From positions 52,292,920 through 52,356,919 of the forward strand of contig CM037861.1 of assembly GCA_021292105.1 (NCBI GenBank): DNA of 64,000 nt, in the 5' to 3' direction. Positions 35,501-45,794 of the stretch are shown here, piece by piece. Each line of letters begins with the position of its first letter. Positions within the stretch are counted from its first letter, which is position 1. A program made the translations under genes and the position numbers. The notes below the pieces were generated by a model, which did not search any database, was not told the DNA's origin, and was given only the letters and a program-made list of their open reading frames with translations. The stretch is from Anadara kagoshimensis. Its lineage: Eukaryota > Mollusca > Bivalvia > Arcoida > Arcidae.

Positions 35501-37889
35501 TTGTGGAACGCCGTATTAATAAATAAAATACATCATTTTGTGTCCGCTTATTTATTGATTGATTGATTTATTTATATCAAGTATCCTCATCACAAAAAGC
35601 GCAAACATTACAGCAAAAGCCCATGGAAAGCTCTATCATGGCACTTGGAATACAAATGGAAAACAAGATATTTGTCACTAAGTAACCTGTACTCAATGAT
35701 TTACATTTAATTACCAAGAGAGATAAAAAGAGGGCTGAAAAATTACCTTTAAATGCTGTTGACACAACTCTTTATAGTTGTTCCAAGGTTTTCTTTTGAT
35801 GAGGGATATCTGACGTCCCGTAGTTCCATGTCTCTTTCATTCGAAATTTTGATTACAGACGTGGCGAGTGTAGTTAGCTTAACAGGAGGTGCTTACCTTT
35901 CCGGAGCATCCATCTAACCTCACTTCCTGGTAAAAGTTCGCGTTTTAACTGAAGCCGCCAGTTTTCTAAATTTTTGTTGGTTTTGCCTTGCATTGTGATT
36001 TGAACGTGGGTGGGTATGTTTGTTTTTTTTATTTGTTGTCTGGTTTTTTTCACTGCAAAATTAGAAAATCCGAGCACTATTCATTATAATGGATATACGT
36101 GACTAACTTTTTGGTTGGATTCCTGATTCTAGGATTTTCTGTTATTTCTAGTATCTTAACGCCATCCCGAATAAACATTTTTTTAAATTTTGAACTCTTG
36201 TACGGTGGCAGCATGGTCTAAGAATGTGCGATAGAAAAGGCCATGTGGTGTAAAAGTGTGCGGGGCGAACAATTGTATCTTTAAAGTTGTCTTTTATCGT
36301 ATAGTGTGTTATTTAATTAAGCGCATGGATAATAGCTTGGAAATCCATTTCTTTCTTCAAAACACGTTTTATCTACATCCACCAGTAACCAACCCCTTTC
36401 TACAAAATCCTTTGAAGGAGTTTGAAAAATGGTCTAATCAACTGTTGACGTTTCTTATAAACTTTATATGAAAAGGTGCTGGGTTTCGGAGATTATCTTG
36501 ATCTTGACTCTTAGTTTATCTTGGACAACTTTCTATTTCGTCCTTTTGAACGTACCAACGTAATCAGCCAATTTAAGGGCGATTCTGAGTTTTGTAGCAA
36601 TTTTTAGGCTGGGTATGCAGAATAAATAATTTATGCTTTTTGGATATCAACAAATTCATTTGAAAAACAAAACTTACGTTATGGACATATTTGATGACAT
36701 AAAACCGTTTTTAAATTGCAGATACGGATCTATGACATTTTGAATTTTTGCGACGACAATCGTGAATGGCAGAATTAGAGATAGTAAAAAGTGTATGACA
36801 AAACGCACTTGTGTACCAAATTTCATATTTGTATTGAAAAGAACTGTGCTGCCAATTTTCAGACTTTATGCTTTTTTCAAAACAACGTATTTAGCCTGGC
36901 TGTTTCATGTGCTAATGTTTTGAATATTCATATAAAAACAAATGCATACCAAACCATGTTCAAACCACAATTCAAAAGCAAAAGTAAAAACTTTGAAACT
37001 GGCGATTCAGGCTTAACAAGAAGCAACGGGGCTAAACATAATAATGACTGATGTATTATAAAAGATTCCAATAAACATTACTCATAATAATTGTTGTTTT
37101 CTATTCTGAATCTTAAATTTTCTCTTAAGTTCTGGGTCTATAAATTTGAAAACACAATTTCCACTTCCACTTTCATATTCAAATATTGGATTTTATTTTG
37201 ATATTACTGGCAATAAATAAATAATTCAATCAGAAAAAAAAACACATTTGAGATTTATGTATAATTGTGTTTGATGTGGTTTTTTTGTGATTTATAACCT
37301 TTGTTCGCGCCATTTATACCACGTGATTTATGGTCTCGATCAATGAGATTATTCGGATCTTGTTGAATGAAAAATATAATATGAATGACAAACTCGTGGG
37401 AGCTTAAAAAAATCTAATATTTTTGTAATTTCATAGAATGAAAATAGCTCATAAATTTAATTTCAACTTGAAATGACTCTTGTTAGAATGTTAATACAAA
37501 AACCAAGATTTATCTTGATATTCATATCAACTTACAACGAGTTGTCAAAAGGATTTAAATATTTCATAAAAGAGTGCATATATGGTCGTGATATGAAAGA
37601 TAAGGAGATCGTATCATTGACAGGGTTTCAGAATGAAGAACTTCAATAAAGAAATGACAATGTCAAGGTAGAAGTCACACGTGGCTGTATGATTGTATCA
37701 AATACAATACTCTATAAACGAGCTAGGAGACTCTGTGTAATAGTCCACTTAACATTTGATTACAGGAATTAAAGGGATTCATTTTAGAAAGAAACTATCC
37801 AGAACAATGAATCAATCATGGTATTTCCAAAGCTAAATCTATTGAAACAACGGAACTACTATACGAAGGATTCAAATAAAAAATAATAA
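32580..37889. other. 3' flank, non-coding
   Basis: Possible 3' UTR for the first part. AT-rich, with a short (GTTT)n run near 34401, (ATTG/ATTT)n near 35556 and a reverse SINE-like copy. The open frames at 36256 and 36791 have no recognisable domain. Confidence 0.6.
35800..36040 (-). repeat. SINE-like repeat family S, minus-strand copy (long)
   Basis: 'gatatctgacgtcccgtagt', 'gtagttagcttaacaggagg', 'tgcttacctttccggagcat' and 'cacttcctggtaaaagttcg' run in order. It includes the TGACGTCCC box of the family 3' part. It covers the minus-strand open frame at 35874-36077, which is therefore not a gene. Confidence 0.65.
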
Positions 37890-38230
37890 AATCGCCATCC
37901 CATTTGTATCCATATTCAATCCAAAGAACCTTGAATTAATAAAACACAGTCTTTCCATATTTCGTACCAATGACAGGATGAGGCGGGTCTTGGAGGAAAA
38001 ACAAAATTATTGAAAGTAAAAGACAACTGCCGTCATTGAAACAAATACTAACAAAAGCTAGATGCTGTTCTAATGAAGAAATCTATGAAGTCAAAAAATG
38101 TGGCAGATCAAATTGTAGAACATGTATTCACCTAGAAAGACATTCAAAACGCCTTATTGATGGCTTTGTTTTCAACGTCAAAGCAAAAATGAACTGCGCA
38201 AGTGATAATTTGATTTATATCACCATATGA
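37890..38230 (+). pseudogene. Broken Penelope-like element, linker plus start of GIY-YIG region
   Basis: One frame reads IPFVSIFNPKNLELIKHSLS then IFRTNDRMRRVLEEKQ up to a stop. The next frame continues IIESKRQLPSLKQILTKARC, then YEVKKCGRSNCRTCIHLERH and FVFNVKAKMNCASDNLIYIT before a stop. The order NP..., LKxIL(T)xA, KCxxxxCxxC, MNCxSxNxIY is that of Penelope-like retroelements between reverse transcriptase and the GIY-YIG nuclease. The frameshift, stops and loss of both main domains show that it is dead. Confidence 0.75.
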
Positions 38231-38469
38231 GGTAAATTTTGTTCGTATTCAACAGGAGAATAACGTCCTCAATCTTTGTCTTGCCACACTAGATAAAAAC
38301 ATGTAGTTGAATTCTGTAATGAATATTTTGCTTCAATTATTTGTTTCTTATTTTTTTATAATTATATTCTTTATTTAGAGAGGGGACACACAGAATTAAA
38401 AACTATGAAAAGTGATATTTATTCTACGTTTTTTTAAATTATCTATTATTTTGTTTTATTGATTTTATA

Positions 38470-38560
38470 TTTTTCAAATTTTATTTTATTTTATTTTATT
38501 TTTTTTTTTTATTTATTTCAAATAATTATTTTATTTATTTCTTTATTATTAATTTCTTTT
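38470..38560. repeat. (TTTTA)n / T-rich low complexity
   Basis: Runs of TTTTA and T of about 90 bases. Confidence 0.85.
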
Positions 38561-38852
38561 GTTATTTTTGGAGATCTATTTCCATCTTCAATCAAACGTT
38601 TATCAGTATCAACTTGAGATTGATTGTATATCCTATAATGATATTACTATTTGTAATAGTGACGGAAGATCACTGGGTAATTCAATAACAAATGTTGGTT
38701 GATGTCAGTACGCTGTTATTTATCCTATTTAGCCATTTCTATTTGAAGTAACATATAAACGACAAACGTAAAATCCAGTATAACACACACCCTACTTCTG
38801 TCATCAATCAATGAAATGTGTTCCTTACTTTCAACCCACGAGATATTGTATA

Positions 38853-39035
38853 TACAGTCAAACCTGTCTCTAAAGGCCACCCAAGGGAACTAGTAAAAAT
38901 GGAATTTATGGGCAGATGGCCTTTATATACATGTTCAAATAATATAAATAAAGAACAATTGGGATACAATTCTATTGGTATTTAAAAGCAGGTGGCTCTT
39001 ATATACAGGTGGCCTTTAAGGCAGGTTGGACTGTA
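38853..39035. mobile_element. MITE family A, copy 4
   Basis: Ends TACAGTCAAACCTGTCTCTA and AAGGCAGGTTGGACTGTA. The core 'gaacaattgggatacaattc' is identical to copy 1. It is directly followed by a family-B MITE. Confidence 0.8.
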
Positions 39036-39044
39036 TATACAGTA

Positions 39045-39275
39045 TAGACCTGTCGAAAGTTTAACACTTAGGTCTTGCACTACTTTTGAATGCATTATTT
39101 CATAAAAATTCAAAAGTAGCTTGTCATATTAAGCTGAAAAATTAGTGCCGAATCGGTAGCTCGTTTCGGGCCATCGTTAGCTATATCTCGGCTACATTTC
39201 GGCAGCTGCTACCCAAATCTTTGCTGATTAGTAGTCGAGCTTCTACTCTTTTCGTAAGCTCGGTACCTGTAAATC
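39045..39275. mobile_element. MITE family B, copy 2 (right end lost), with hairpin insert
   Basis: Left end TAGACCTGTCGAAAGTTTAA. The inside has 'cgaatcggtagctcgtttcg' and 'tcggctacatttcggcagct' like copies 1 and 3. A short hairpin element (39077-39120) sits just inside the left end. The right inverted repeat cannot be recognised. Confidence 0.6.
39077..39120. repeat. Small palindromic hairpin element (family H)
   Basis: CTACTTTTGAA...TTCAAAAGTAG arms around 'gcattatttcat'. The same arms and centre occur at 53941-54053, and a variant at 58968-59025. Confidence 0.75.
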
Positions 39276-39575
39276 ACTTTTTGGTGGCTGAAGAAGCTAA
39301 TTTGTTAAAAAGAAAACAAACAAAATGAAAGATTATTGAATCACATGAGTAATTTGGAAACAATTCGGGAAGAAATTGGGTGTCACTTAATTACAACATC
39401 ATTTGCTGCTTATAACAACAACATCACAAACAACATTAACAATAACAACTGAAATGAGATGTCATTAAAAAAATGTCTCTAAAAGAATCCCACTTCTACT
39501 CTATAGTGTAGCTTCATAAAGGTCTGTTAAATTTACACAGAAAAGGAGCAAACACTATATGCTCCCATTTCGTTT

Positions 39576-39614
<39 letters not shown>
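39576..39614. repeat. (AAT)n microsatellite
   Basis: About 13 units of AAT/ATA. Confidence 0.95.
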
Positions 39615-39615
<1 letters not shown>

Positions 39616-39945
39616 TAAAATTATAACACAATGCATAAAAATCAAAGATTAAGATCAAATGCCACTGATTGATAAGACGTTGACAGTGATGTATTAATAC
39701 TTGTATCGTTTGTGGGTAAAAAGAGAATTATGCAAATTAAATATCCATTGAATGAGCTTATCTCGACGGGAGACCTCATCCATGCTTATCTAAAAGACAT
39801 TGACAATTACACAGTTGACTTCTCAAATCAATATTAATATCATGATATTTGTGTAAAAACACTTAGATGTTTCACGTAATTTTACTCTCACCTAATTAAT
39901 TTTCTACAGGATGTTATCATTTTCTGGCAGGTTCTCTATTTATAG

Positions 39946-40150
39946 AATCCATCAATATTTGCAGCACAAACATTATTTTACTGGTAAAATTATAATGATA
40001 TAATATATAGAATTCATCAATATTTACAATACAAAAATTATTTTACTGGTAAAATTATAATGTTTTATAGAATTTATTAATATTAGCAATAAAAAAATAT
40101 TTTACTGGTAAAATTATAATTTTATATAGAATCTATTAATACTAGTGTTT
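39946..40150. repeat. ~60-bp tandem repeat, 3-4 units
   Basis: Starts 'gaatccatcaat', 'gaattcatcaat', 'gaatttattaat' and 'gaatctattaat' at 39946, 40011, 40070 and 40129. The first three each contain 'attttactggtaaaattat', which itself has a TTTACTGGTAAA dyad. Confidence 0.85.
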
Positions 40151-42203
40151 TCATTACAAAGATTATTTCGATTCATTGTTAAAATGTTATATTCATATCC
40201 CTCACAAAATTGTATTATAATTTGGCAATACTTGATGTTATAAGAGTTTGTTATAGATTTATTTATTACGACTGCAGAGTGATAAACTGTCTTCTGATGT
40301 GAATGACAAAATTGCATGCTTTTTCTCCATATTTCTTTTTCTAGAATGAATTATGATTTCTCCATAAAGATAAGGCTTAATACGTTTTGAATAATGCATT
40401 TTCACATTAAGTGTAGCACAATCAACGTGTTTACCGTTAATTGTAGCTAATTTTGCACGCTAAGTCGTTCGTTTAATTCTTCGTTTGAGTATTGCTGTTC
40501 ATTGGTTTAGAAAATGTAAAATAAATTACAATTCACTTTAGTATAACAGGAAAAACTCTGAATGCTGAAGTGATTTCACTTTTCAGCTTCAAAATCAATA
40601 GCTAGGAAATATCAGGCGAAAATTAGATACTAAAATTGCTTTCTAAATTGTGTTTTAGACAAGAGTTTCAGAGCATAAAAAACTAATGGCTAACTTGATT
40701 TGAGCTTTATCATTACCGCGTGGCTCTACCAGAGTTGTTCAAGATCGATTTTGGAAAAAGTTGACACGACACGTTAAGGCAGTTGAAACAATTTTTGACA
40801 ATAGAAAAATTAGGGCGAAATCCGTTTGCGCCATTTTAAGCTTTTAGCATCCTTTTGCGCCACTACGTAATTTGCGTCACCACCATTTTCGCCAGTTTTT
40901 CCGCCACCAACTTTTTAAAAATGCTTAGTCGTTTTGCGCCAATATAAATTATGGAATGAAACATTCTAGATTACTATATATAATGTTAAATATCCATGTA
41001 CATTTTTAAACAACTTAAAGTTATAAATAAATTGCACGTGCTAATGCCTTTTCTTTTCAACACAAACTACATGTATAGGTAAACAACAATAACCTGTCCG
41101 TTTGACCTTTAATTGAATTATTTATCACGGACCAATGCATTTATGTATCGGGAACACACGTGGTTTTTAGACAACATAATGAGAACACTAATCAAGTACC
41201 TTGTGTATACACTAATTTTTAATTACCTATGAATCCTTACATCGCCCATGTACTGGGTGGACCCTCCTATATGAATATTCCTAATGAAAGGTTAAACGGA
41301 TAGGTCAATTGCCTGTGTGCATGTATATATTGGGGAATTATTGTTAAATATACGCACTTTCCGTTTTAACACCACTGCTACATTTCAGTGATGAACATGT
41401 ACAACACATGTTGTTTAAAGCGACAGGCAACAAAAACTATACAAGTTATAAGAAATCAAGAAACGCAATATACCTCCGGTAACACATTGCTGACACATTT
41501 CAATCATGTACGACAATGATGCTCAAAGTGACAAACAACAAAAAAGTTATAAGAAGTCAAGAAACACAACGCCTATTCAGTAAAACACTATCAAAAGATA
41601 AAAGACCAATACGGTTCACCTAAACACACAGCATTAGCCGTTGTGATAGCAACACGGTTTTAATAAGGCACATATTTGAAGAGAGACTAAATAACAATTA
41701 TACTCAATTCATGAAAAGTTCAAGTGAACTTTTACAGCAGATGAAAATTAAAATTAGAAATTTTTTTTTCGTAAAATACGTCAAATCAAACAAAGCTGGC
41801 ATAAAAAGGCCTTTTACAACGTGTTTCAATGGTTGTTTTTCATTTAGCTTTGTAAACCATTTTTTTTAAAGCCAGCAATACTTTGGATTGTATTTTGGCG
41901 ATAAGATAATTAGTTCCATCAAAAACTCGATAGGTGTAAAAAGTTCGGTTCCGATGAATTACCGTTTAGAACCTGTAACATAAAGTACCAGAGACTCCGG
42001 TGTATAATTACCATGTTTTAAAGCTATTAAATTTTATGCTCCAAACTTGTGATTTTCCAAATCAATGAGCTAATAGAATCATAAAATGTTATCATGTCCC
42101 AAGACTTCTTAATATGCCATAACTGTTCAGCGTAAAGTATGAGCAAAAACAGATTTGGGAATGGCAAGTTTATTATGTAACTGTTCTATCGAATATAAAA
42201 AGT

Positions 42204-42206
<3 letters not shown>
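40150..42206. other. Non-coding stretch with a family-D MITE
   Basis: AT-rich. At 40800-40940 several GCGCCA/TTTTCGCC words occur without clear ends. A family-D MITE lies at 41089-41320. No gene was recognised. Confidence 0.55.
41089..41320. mobile_element. MITE family D, copy 2
   Basis: Left arm ACCTGTCCGTTTGACCTTTA, right arm AAAGGTTAAACGGATAGGTC, near reverse complements of each other. The same arms are found in the copy at 15403-15632. Confidence 0.65.

Positions 42207-42256
<50 letters not shown>
42207..42256. repeat. (GA)n microsatellite
   Basis: About 24 uninterrupted GA units. Confidence 0.95.
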
Positions 42257-42259
<3 letters not shown>

Positions 42260-42324
42260 AATACACATATTGAGACCGCTGCGATGGTTATAATTCCTGC
42301 GCAATGTACCTTAAGAAATTGTAT

Positions 42325-42549
42325 ATGTATTGCCCGGGTCTGGTATATCATTTACGAAAGAAAAGTTTGAATACGTCCAAGATGATAAAACAGCAGTACT
42401 TTTTGGTTACTAACCATTCTGCTTAATTTTACAACCGATGGCACCTTTATGTAGACAAGAAATTGTACCCTTGCAGTACGCAATACTGCTTAAAGACTGG
42501 CATTGACCTGGCATATTTTTCACGAAGGAAAAGTTAGTACACAATATAG
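42325..42549 (+). repeat. ~61-bp satellite, part left of the retrotransposon
   Basis: Degenerate units with 'ctggcatatttttcacgaag', 'gaaaagttagtacacaatat' and 'agtacgcaatactgcttaaa'. The last unit is cut at '...caatatag' by the LTR element. The array resumes at 50428 with 'ctgaaggatttgtattgcc', in register. Confidence 0.85.
42546..42549. repeat. Target-site duplication, left copy (ATAG)
   Basis: ATAG directly before the 5' LTR. The same four bases follow the 3' LTR at 50428-50431. Confidence 0.85.
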
Positions 42550-43086
42550 TGTCACAGGGTGACATAATTAATTAATTAGTTACATAATTAATTAATTACT
42601 TACATCATTTCTTAATAGGGAGTTAATTCTGATACAAAGGCATTAATTAATAACACCATAATGTGTATTGGTAGTTGATTTTTTATTTACTTTGGGCTAA
42701 TATTTTGATAATTATTGGTTGGGAAATATTTCATAAATTTTACTTAAATTCTCCATTAAGTTATAGGTTTTAAAACTTAGTAAATTTAGCAGAAGTCACT
42801 TTATTTTTAAAAGTTCAATAAGTGTGTTATTTCCCTATAGAAATACCATGGTGACCTTACAGTTGTGAGAAATATGTTAATGTCCTAATTTCTTGTATAA
42901 ACATTGACCACAGTACTATTGTTAAAAAGAGGAAATTTATTGAAATTGATACTAAATTTAACTTCTTACTGTACTGGTCAAGCAGTAGTACCTTTGAAGT
43001 GTGGGGGATAGGTAGGGTCAGGTTATTTTGACCCCCATTTTATTAGATTTCATTGGTCAGTAATTTGTGTAGGATGATGGGGATCT

Positions 43087-43095
43087 TATAAAAAG
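43087..43095 (+). promoter_or_regulatory. Candidate LTR TATA box
   Basis: TATAAAAAG in 'gatcttataaaaagaggag', the best TATA-like word in the LTR, ~100 bases before the hairpin array. The identical copy is at ~48818 in the 3' LTR. Confidence 0.5.
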
Positions 43096-43187
43096 AGGAG
43101 TATTTTGGGATTTCAAGAGTCCTCATGTAGAAAATTGGAGTGCTTGGTTCCAATACCTGGTCGCTGGTCCACATGGATTTTACTTAG

Positions 43188-43439
43188 TTTAGCGTTGCCA
43201 GCTAAAATTAATATAGTATTCTAGTGTTACCAGCTAGTGAGTTATATTCTGGTTTATTATGGAATTACTTCGACGCTACCAGTCGAGTTTCATTATATTA
43301 CGACGCTTCCAGTCGTGCCCAAGTGGAATTCGACGTTACCAGTCGAATTTCACTTGCAATTCGGCGAGACCAGTCGATTATCCTATGTTTGTCGATGTGA
43401 CCAGTCGATTTTTGGTATATTTCGACGTGACCAGTCGGA
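43188..43439 (+). repeat. Array of eight stem-loops with constant CCA-ending 7-nt loops
   Basis: Loops start at 43194 (GTTGCCA), 43226 (GTTACCA), 43275 (GCTACCA), 43305 (GCTTCCA), 43335 (GTTACCA), 43366 (GAGACCA), 43397 (GTGACCA) and 43427 (GTGACCA). Each is flanked by 5-8 bp of complementary sequence: TTTAGC/GCTAAA, CTAGT/GCTAG, TCGAC/GTCGA, ACGAC/GTCGT, AATTCGAC/GTCGAATT, TCGGC/GTCGA, TCGAT/GTCGA, TTCGAC/GTCGGA. The last six are spaced 30-31 nt. Paired changes (TCGAC/GTCGA against ACGAC/GTCGT) and G-T pairs keep the stems. The whole array is repeated in the 3' LTR. Confidence 0.88.
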
Positions 43440-43888
43440 TTTCTGTTGGATTGTTTTAATATTTATGGTACTAATCCAAAACATGCGAGGTAACTTTATA
43501 TGTGGTCTGAATTTTGTGTCAATGGGGTCGGGAGCAGTCACATTCTTGTTTAGCAGTCACATTCTTGTTTAGGAGTCAATTTCTTGTTTAGCAGTCATTT
43601 TTCATATTTTTGCCCTATATTCGTGTAGGTATATTTTTGGGGGGTTTATTCATTTTTGAGGTAAAGTAGGTTTTTACTGTTTTTCAGTATTTTCTATTCT
43701 TGTTAAGGTTAAGGAAAGTACAAATAATAGTTTTGATAAGGTTTTGATTATTGGGATTAATAATAGTTTTTGGGAATACTAGTTTACCCTCATTTTTTTT
43801 TATTGTCCCTGAATTAATGCCTTGTTAAGGTTATTTTTCATGAGGAGGAAGTGAGATTTGTAGGCTGAGAGTTGTATATATTTGTGTA

Positions 43889-43894
43889 AATAAA
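43889..43894 (+). terminator. Candidate LTR poly(A) signal
   Basis: AATAAA in 'tgtgtaaataaagttttg'. It would set the R/U5 border about 20 bases later. Confidence 0.45.
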
Positions 43895-44065
43895 GTTTTG
43901 ATCTAGTTTTATAATAAATGTGAATATATGCATTTCATTTCTTACAGTTTTCATTTACTTTAGGGATTAGTTTTAATAAGTGTTGTAGCCTGAATGCTCA
44001 GTATTTTATTTAGATTTATCAGATTTAGAAATTATATTTATATTTGCATTTAAATTTGAGACTTT

Positions 44066-44115
44066 TGTCTTAGTTACCATAAGACAGTAGTGCCAGAATT
44101 CTAGTGACCATAGAA
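44066..44115 (+). repeat. Two further LTR stem-loops of the same type
   Basis: 7-bp stem TGTCTTA/TAAGACA with loop GTTACCA (44066-44086), then stem TTCTA/TAGAA with loop GTGACCA (44099-44115). Both stems are perfect and unrelated in sequence to the upstream array. Confidence 0.85.
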
Positions 44116-44695
44116 GGCACTGGTATCAAATTTATATGGTTAATTTAATACACAAAATTCATATAAATAATTTTTACTGATTTTTGGCATAATTGATTAT
44201 ATTAAAATTTCGAGTTATACTTGAGCATTCAGATAACAGCCCTTGTTTGTGAGTAAGATTCATCTTTGGATTTCTGATTTTATTGAGTCCCTTAATTTTG
44301 GTTGAGTTTAGCTGAATATATGCACTTGATCTAGTGTCATTATCTTGGTAATTGAGTTTTATAATCAGTATCTGAACTGACAGAACAGAAATAGATCAAT
44401 TCAAGCTATACTGGCTTGCGGATTCACGCACGTTGAGTTCTTGTTCCTCTTTTGAGGTGGTGGCAGCTTTTACCTTTTGTTGTTTTGCTTGAGTCGTGTA
44501 CTCGGCGGTTATTGAACTCAACACTCTGTTGCTCGGTACACGTGATTTGACGTTGTCCTGAACCTTTACTTCCAAGCTAGATACTCGGAGATAGAACCAC
44601 ACCATCTGGCTTCGGTCGTTTAGGTTAGGATTTCGCCAAACTGTGAGAGGAGGTTTATCCTATATATAGGAATGAAACCTCCAATCCTGCCACAG

Positions 44696-44713
44696 TGGTG
44701 GCAGCGGTGGGAT
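44696..44713 (+). promoter_or_regulatory. Primer binding site, tRNA-Leu type
   Basis: TGGTGGCAGCGGTGGGAT, one base after the 5' LTR. Its reverse complement ends in CCACCGCTGCCACCA, the 3' end (with CCA) of animal tRNA-Leu of the AAG/UAG type as I know it. Confidence 0.85.
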
Positions 44714-44766
44714 AAATTGGTTGATTTATTTATTTGTTTGTTTCTGGCAGTTAAGTGTTTTTTTTG

Positions 44767-44785
44767 TATCTCGTTACCAGAGATA
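44767..44785 (+). repeat. Leader stem-loop with GTTACCA loop
   Basis: Perfect 6-bp stem TATCTC/GAGATA around loop GTTACCA, 54 bases after the primer binding site. This is a typical place for packaging signals in retroelements. Confidence 0.85.
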
Positions 44786-44929
44786 TCTGATGTTTTGTGA
44801 TTTTAGGTGAAATTTGCATTGTTAAGGAAGTTTTTCTATAGGTTGTTTTATACAGCAGGGTTTTTGTTAGGTTGATTTTTTTTCGGGGTTGTTTTGTGTA
44901 ATAGGGAACCAAGACATTTTGATTAGATT

Positions 44930-45064
44930 ATGGATTCTGATAGGGATCATACTTATACCCGACAGGTATTGGAACCAACCACGACTGCTCCCTTGACCAA
45001 AAATTGGTCTCGGTCACCCATCGTTTCCCAGCCACAGAAGGTTTGTTGGTGGGACACTAAGTAG
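44930..45064 (+). pseudogene. Short frame after the leader, possible gag remnant
   Basis: ATG-initiated 44-codon frame (MDSDRDHTYTRQVLEPTTTA..., ending WWDTK, stop TAG). It is the first substantial frame after the primer binding site. The following ~300 bases read as a peptide with several stops (e.g. KRLVKQLEESEKAPHSHSSK). I recognise no domain. Calling it gag rests on position only. Confidence 0.35.
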
Positions 45065-45314
45065 GGAATTTATTTTTGGGGTTAAGCCCACTCAAACATT
45101 TGATGATGTTGACAAAGGCACTGATTACGTTCAGCCAATCTGTGGCAACTCTTCTATCAAGAATTCATTTTAAAAGGGAATAAACGGCTCGTGAAGCAAC
45201 TGGAGGAGAGTGAAAAGGCGCCTCACTCTCACTCTAGTAAAAGAGCAATGACAAGTTAGTCGGCACAACTGGCTAATTAAGAAGAGTTATATAGATTGGT
45301 TGAGATGGGAACAT

Positions 45315-45334
45315 GCATTCAATTACCAGAATGC
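45315..45334 (+). repeat. Stem-loop, 8-nt loop AATTACCA
   Basis: Perfect 6-bp stem GCATTC/GAATGC. The loop ends in TTACCA as in the 7-nt versions. Confidence 0.75.
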
Positions 45335-45621
45335 CCATTGTCTAATAAATGATGACATAGCAAACGACAGATTATAAACAAATTTAGGTGGTATTGTTTA
45401 TAACAGTGTTTGGTTTTAGGTTATATGATTTTACCTGTTAGCTTTATGCCAAAGTTAAGGTTGACTAAATGTAGGCTGTTTTGCTTACTAAAGTTTTAGG
45501 TTATTAGTGTATTTGGTTTATTGGTCATTTTTGGGGAAGATAATTTCACCAGAAGATGGTAATAAGTGGAATTTAGTTCTTGGTTATGATTTGGAAGAGC
45601 CAGTCCAGAAAATTCTGAAGT

Positions 45622-45640
45622 CTAGTAGTGACCATACTAG
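45622..45640 (+). repeat. Stem-loop with GTGACCA loop
   Basis: Perfect 6-bp stem CTAGTA/TACTAG around GTGACCA. Confidence 0.8.
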
Positions 45641-45777
45641 TGAAGAATGGATCTAATGTCATGTATAGTCCACAAACATGGCGAGGTTTAGATATAGTCA
45701 CCTCTCCTTTGTTTTTTGTTTTTTTTTTTGTGTATAAAGCATTTATGGTGAAGGGTTTAGTTTTAGTTTTAGTTTTT

Positions 45778-45794
45778 GAGATGCTACCAATCTC
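45778..45794 (+). repeat. Stem-loop with GCTACCA loop
   Basis: Perfect 5-bp stem GAGAT/ATCTC around GCTACCA. Confidence 0.8.

Larger units (their letters stand above)
42550..44694 (+). repeat. 5' LTR (2145 bp)
   Basis: Starts TGTCACAGGGTGACA, a perfect 6-bp-arm dyad, and ends CCTGCCACA. Candidate TATA box at 43087 and poly(A) signal at 43889. If used, U3 is ~560 bp and R nearly 800 bp. The frames of 111 and 69 codons inside it are repeated in the other LTR and look fortuitous. Confidence 0.93.

Noticed and set aside
36256..37051. Two plus-strand frames of 71 and 86 codons
   Set aside because: No domain, no splice context, composition like the surrounding non-coding DNA.
40800..40945. Cluster of TTTTGCGCCA / TTTTCGCC words
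   Set aside because: They look like a decayed repeat, but no ends or second copy could be defined.
43188..43439. Regular ~30-nt spacing resembling a CRISPR array
   Set aside because: The window is eukaryotic, the repeated part is only a short loop with variable stems, and the intervening sequence is not spacer-like.
43237..43572. 111-codon open frame in the LTR, repeated at 48968
   Set aside because: It is present twice only because the LTR is. It overlaps the stem-loop array, its peptide just spells out the repeated motif, and it has no domain.
44396..44605. 69-codon minus-strand frame in the LTR (also 50129)
   Set aside because: No domain, opposite to the element's sense strand, and explained by LTR duplication.
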